Assembly (NCBI GenBank): GCA_017483225.1
Contig: JAFULF010000025.1
Location: 110,469 to 174,468, forward strand
Reading direction: 5' to 3'
DNA from: Alistipes sp.
Lineage (GTDB): Bacteria > Bacteroidota > Bacteroidia > Bacteroidales > Rikenellaceae
DNA length: 64,000 nucleotides
The first letter of the stretch is position 1. Each line of letters begins with the position of its first letter. Below the pieces are notes generated by a model. That model had not been told where the DNA came from. It ran no database searches and saw only the letters and a list, made by a program, of their open reading frames with translations. Positions 63,683 to 64,000 of the stretch are shown piece by piece. A program made the translations under genes and the position numbers.

Positions 63683-63732
63683 CGCTTACGAATTGCAACT
63701 CGACGATGGGTTGTTGTTCGCAAGCGTCTTTT
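63681..63732 (+). terminator. Hairpin upstream of the small peptide gene
   Basis: GACGCTTACGAA (63681-63692) pairs with TTCGCAAGCGTC (63717-63728), one mismatch, plus CAAC/GTTG inside, then four Ts. It could end a leader transcript, or act as an attenuator before the following genes. Confidence 0.5.
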
Positions 63733-63775
63733 CGTGAAATGAGCAAGCAGAAATGATAAATAAACAAATATAGCA

Positions 63776-63916
63776 ATGAAACGAGAATGGATTTTTTATG
63801 AGCCGCCAACGGTCAATATTGTCAAGGTGGCAATGGAAAAAGGCTTTGCCGTCAGCAGTGTGGATGTCGATCCGTGGGGAAACGGTGGACATCTTGGCGA
63901 TTATGATGCAGAATAA
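63776..63916 (+). CDS. Small peptide preceding a secreted-protein gene (second example)
   Basis: A 46-codon frame: MKREWIFYEPPTVNIVKVAM, EKGFAVSSVDVDPWGNGGHL, GDYDAE. It matches the peptide at 42355-42498 at Y-E-x-P and E-(R/K)-G-F-A with identical spacing and also ends acidic. It lies 32 bases before the ATG of a gene with an exported N-terminus. Two independent examples of the same arrangement support translation. Function unknown. Confidence 0.65.
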   Translation: MKREWIFYEPPTVNIVKVAMEKGFAVSSVDVDPWGNGGHLGDYDAE

Positions 63917-63948
63917 AAGAGTATAAATAATATAATAATTTAAGAACA

Positions 63949-64000
63949 ATGAAAGCAAAGTATTTTGCTTATGCAGCGGCTGCCTTTATGTTGGCAAGCT
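63949..64000 (+). CDS. Start of a secreted or lipoprotein gene (3' end outside window)
   Basis: Only 17 codons are visible: MKAKYFAYAAAAFMLAS. A basic start and hydrophobic, Ala-rich core fit an export signal. By analogy with the 42.3-kb locus, a fimbrillin-like surface protein is expected, but this cannot be seen here. Confidence 0.6.
   Translation, partial: MKAKYFAYAAAAFMLAS

Noticed and set aside
63557-63732. Integron attC-like site at the hairpin 63681-63728
   Set aside because: The stem is long and imperfect, but the required GTTRRRY/RYYYAAC core sites are not correctly placed and no integrase is in view.

Overview
The window reads as chromosomal DNA of a Bacteroidota bacterium of the order Bacteroidales. 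An Alistipes/Rikenellaceae-like genome is my best guess, by inference only. The pointers are Bacteroidota-type promoters (TTTG or TTG, a 19-22 base spacer, then TAnnTTTG) before several genes, a BamA gene followed by two OmpH/Skp genes, an UpxY/NusG-like gene heading a capsule locus, many SPII-type lipoproteins, and fimbrillin-like surface protein genes. Housekeeping genes are GC-rich. Several islands (2.9-5.2 kb, 24-36 kb, 43.9-45.1 kb, 55.4-56.6 kb) are visibly AT-richer and look acquired or shuffled.

Layout. 1-2.5 kb: end of a 2-hydroxyacid dehydrogenase gene, rhaD-like aldolase, a GDPD lipoprotein and a DprA-like protein. 2.9-5.2 kb: AT-rich pair of lipoprotein genes, one a predicted zinc protease. 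5.5-17.3 kb: CCA-adding enzyme, pdxJ, nadK, uppS, bamA, two ompH, ung, deoD and three tandem S1/P1 nuclease genes. 17.3-22 kb: repeat-rich spacer, groEL/groES and a heparinase-like gene. 22.1-39.7 kb: capsule/surface polysaccharide operon (upxY, ugd, wzx flippase, Fe-S protein, pyruvyl transferase, eight glycosyltransferase genes including one frameshifted, wzy, acetyltransferases, then a pglC-pglD-pglE-like initiation block). 39.8-42.3 kb: a structured RNA candidate, repeats and the S6-S18-L9 operon. 42.3-45.1 kb: a surface lipoprotein gene with an apparent invertible 3' end. 45.3-63 kb: DUF4834, mlaE/mlaF, gap, a GH73 enzyme, DPP-IV, purC, thiL, adk, a NatA/NatB-type exporter, galE and deoC. 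The right edge starts another small-peptide plus secreted-protein locus.

How it fits together. The strongest theme is surface variation. A 31-base perfect inverted repeat (43888-43918 and 45045-45075) flanks two alternative, homologous 3' ends of one lipoprotein gene, arranged tail to tail around a shared hairpin; inversion would swap one C-terminal domain for the other in frame. In the capsule operon a run of eight Gs breaks a glycosyltransferase gene that nine Gs would restore, and two other genes of the operon carry intact runs of nine Gs. Capsule structure and a surface protein could therefore both vary between cells.

A second theme is the intergenic space. Two families of palindromic repeats recur between conserved genes, and two copies flanking the ribosomal protein operon have exactly inverted 43-base cores. 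Between the capsule locus and rpsF, a canonical promoter and a U-run bracket about 137 bases that fold into a closed multibranch structure, probably a small RNA.
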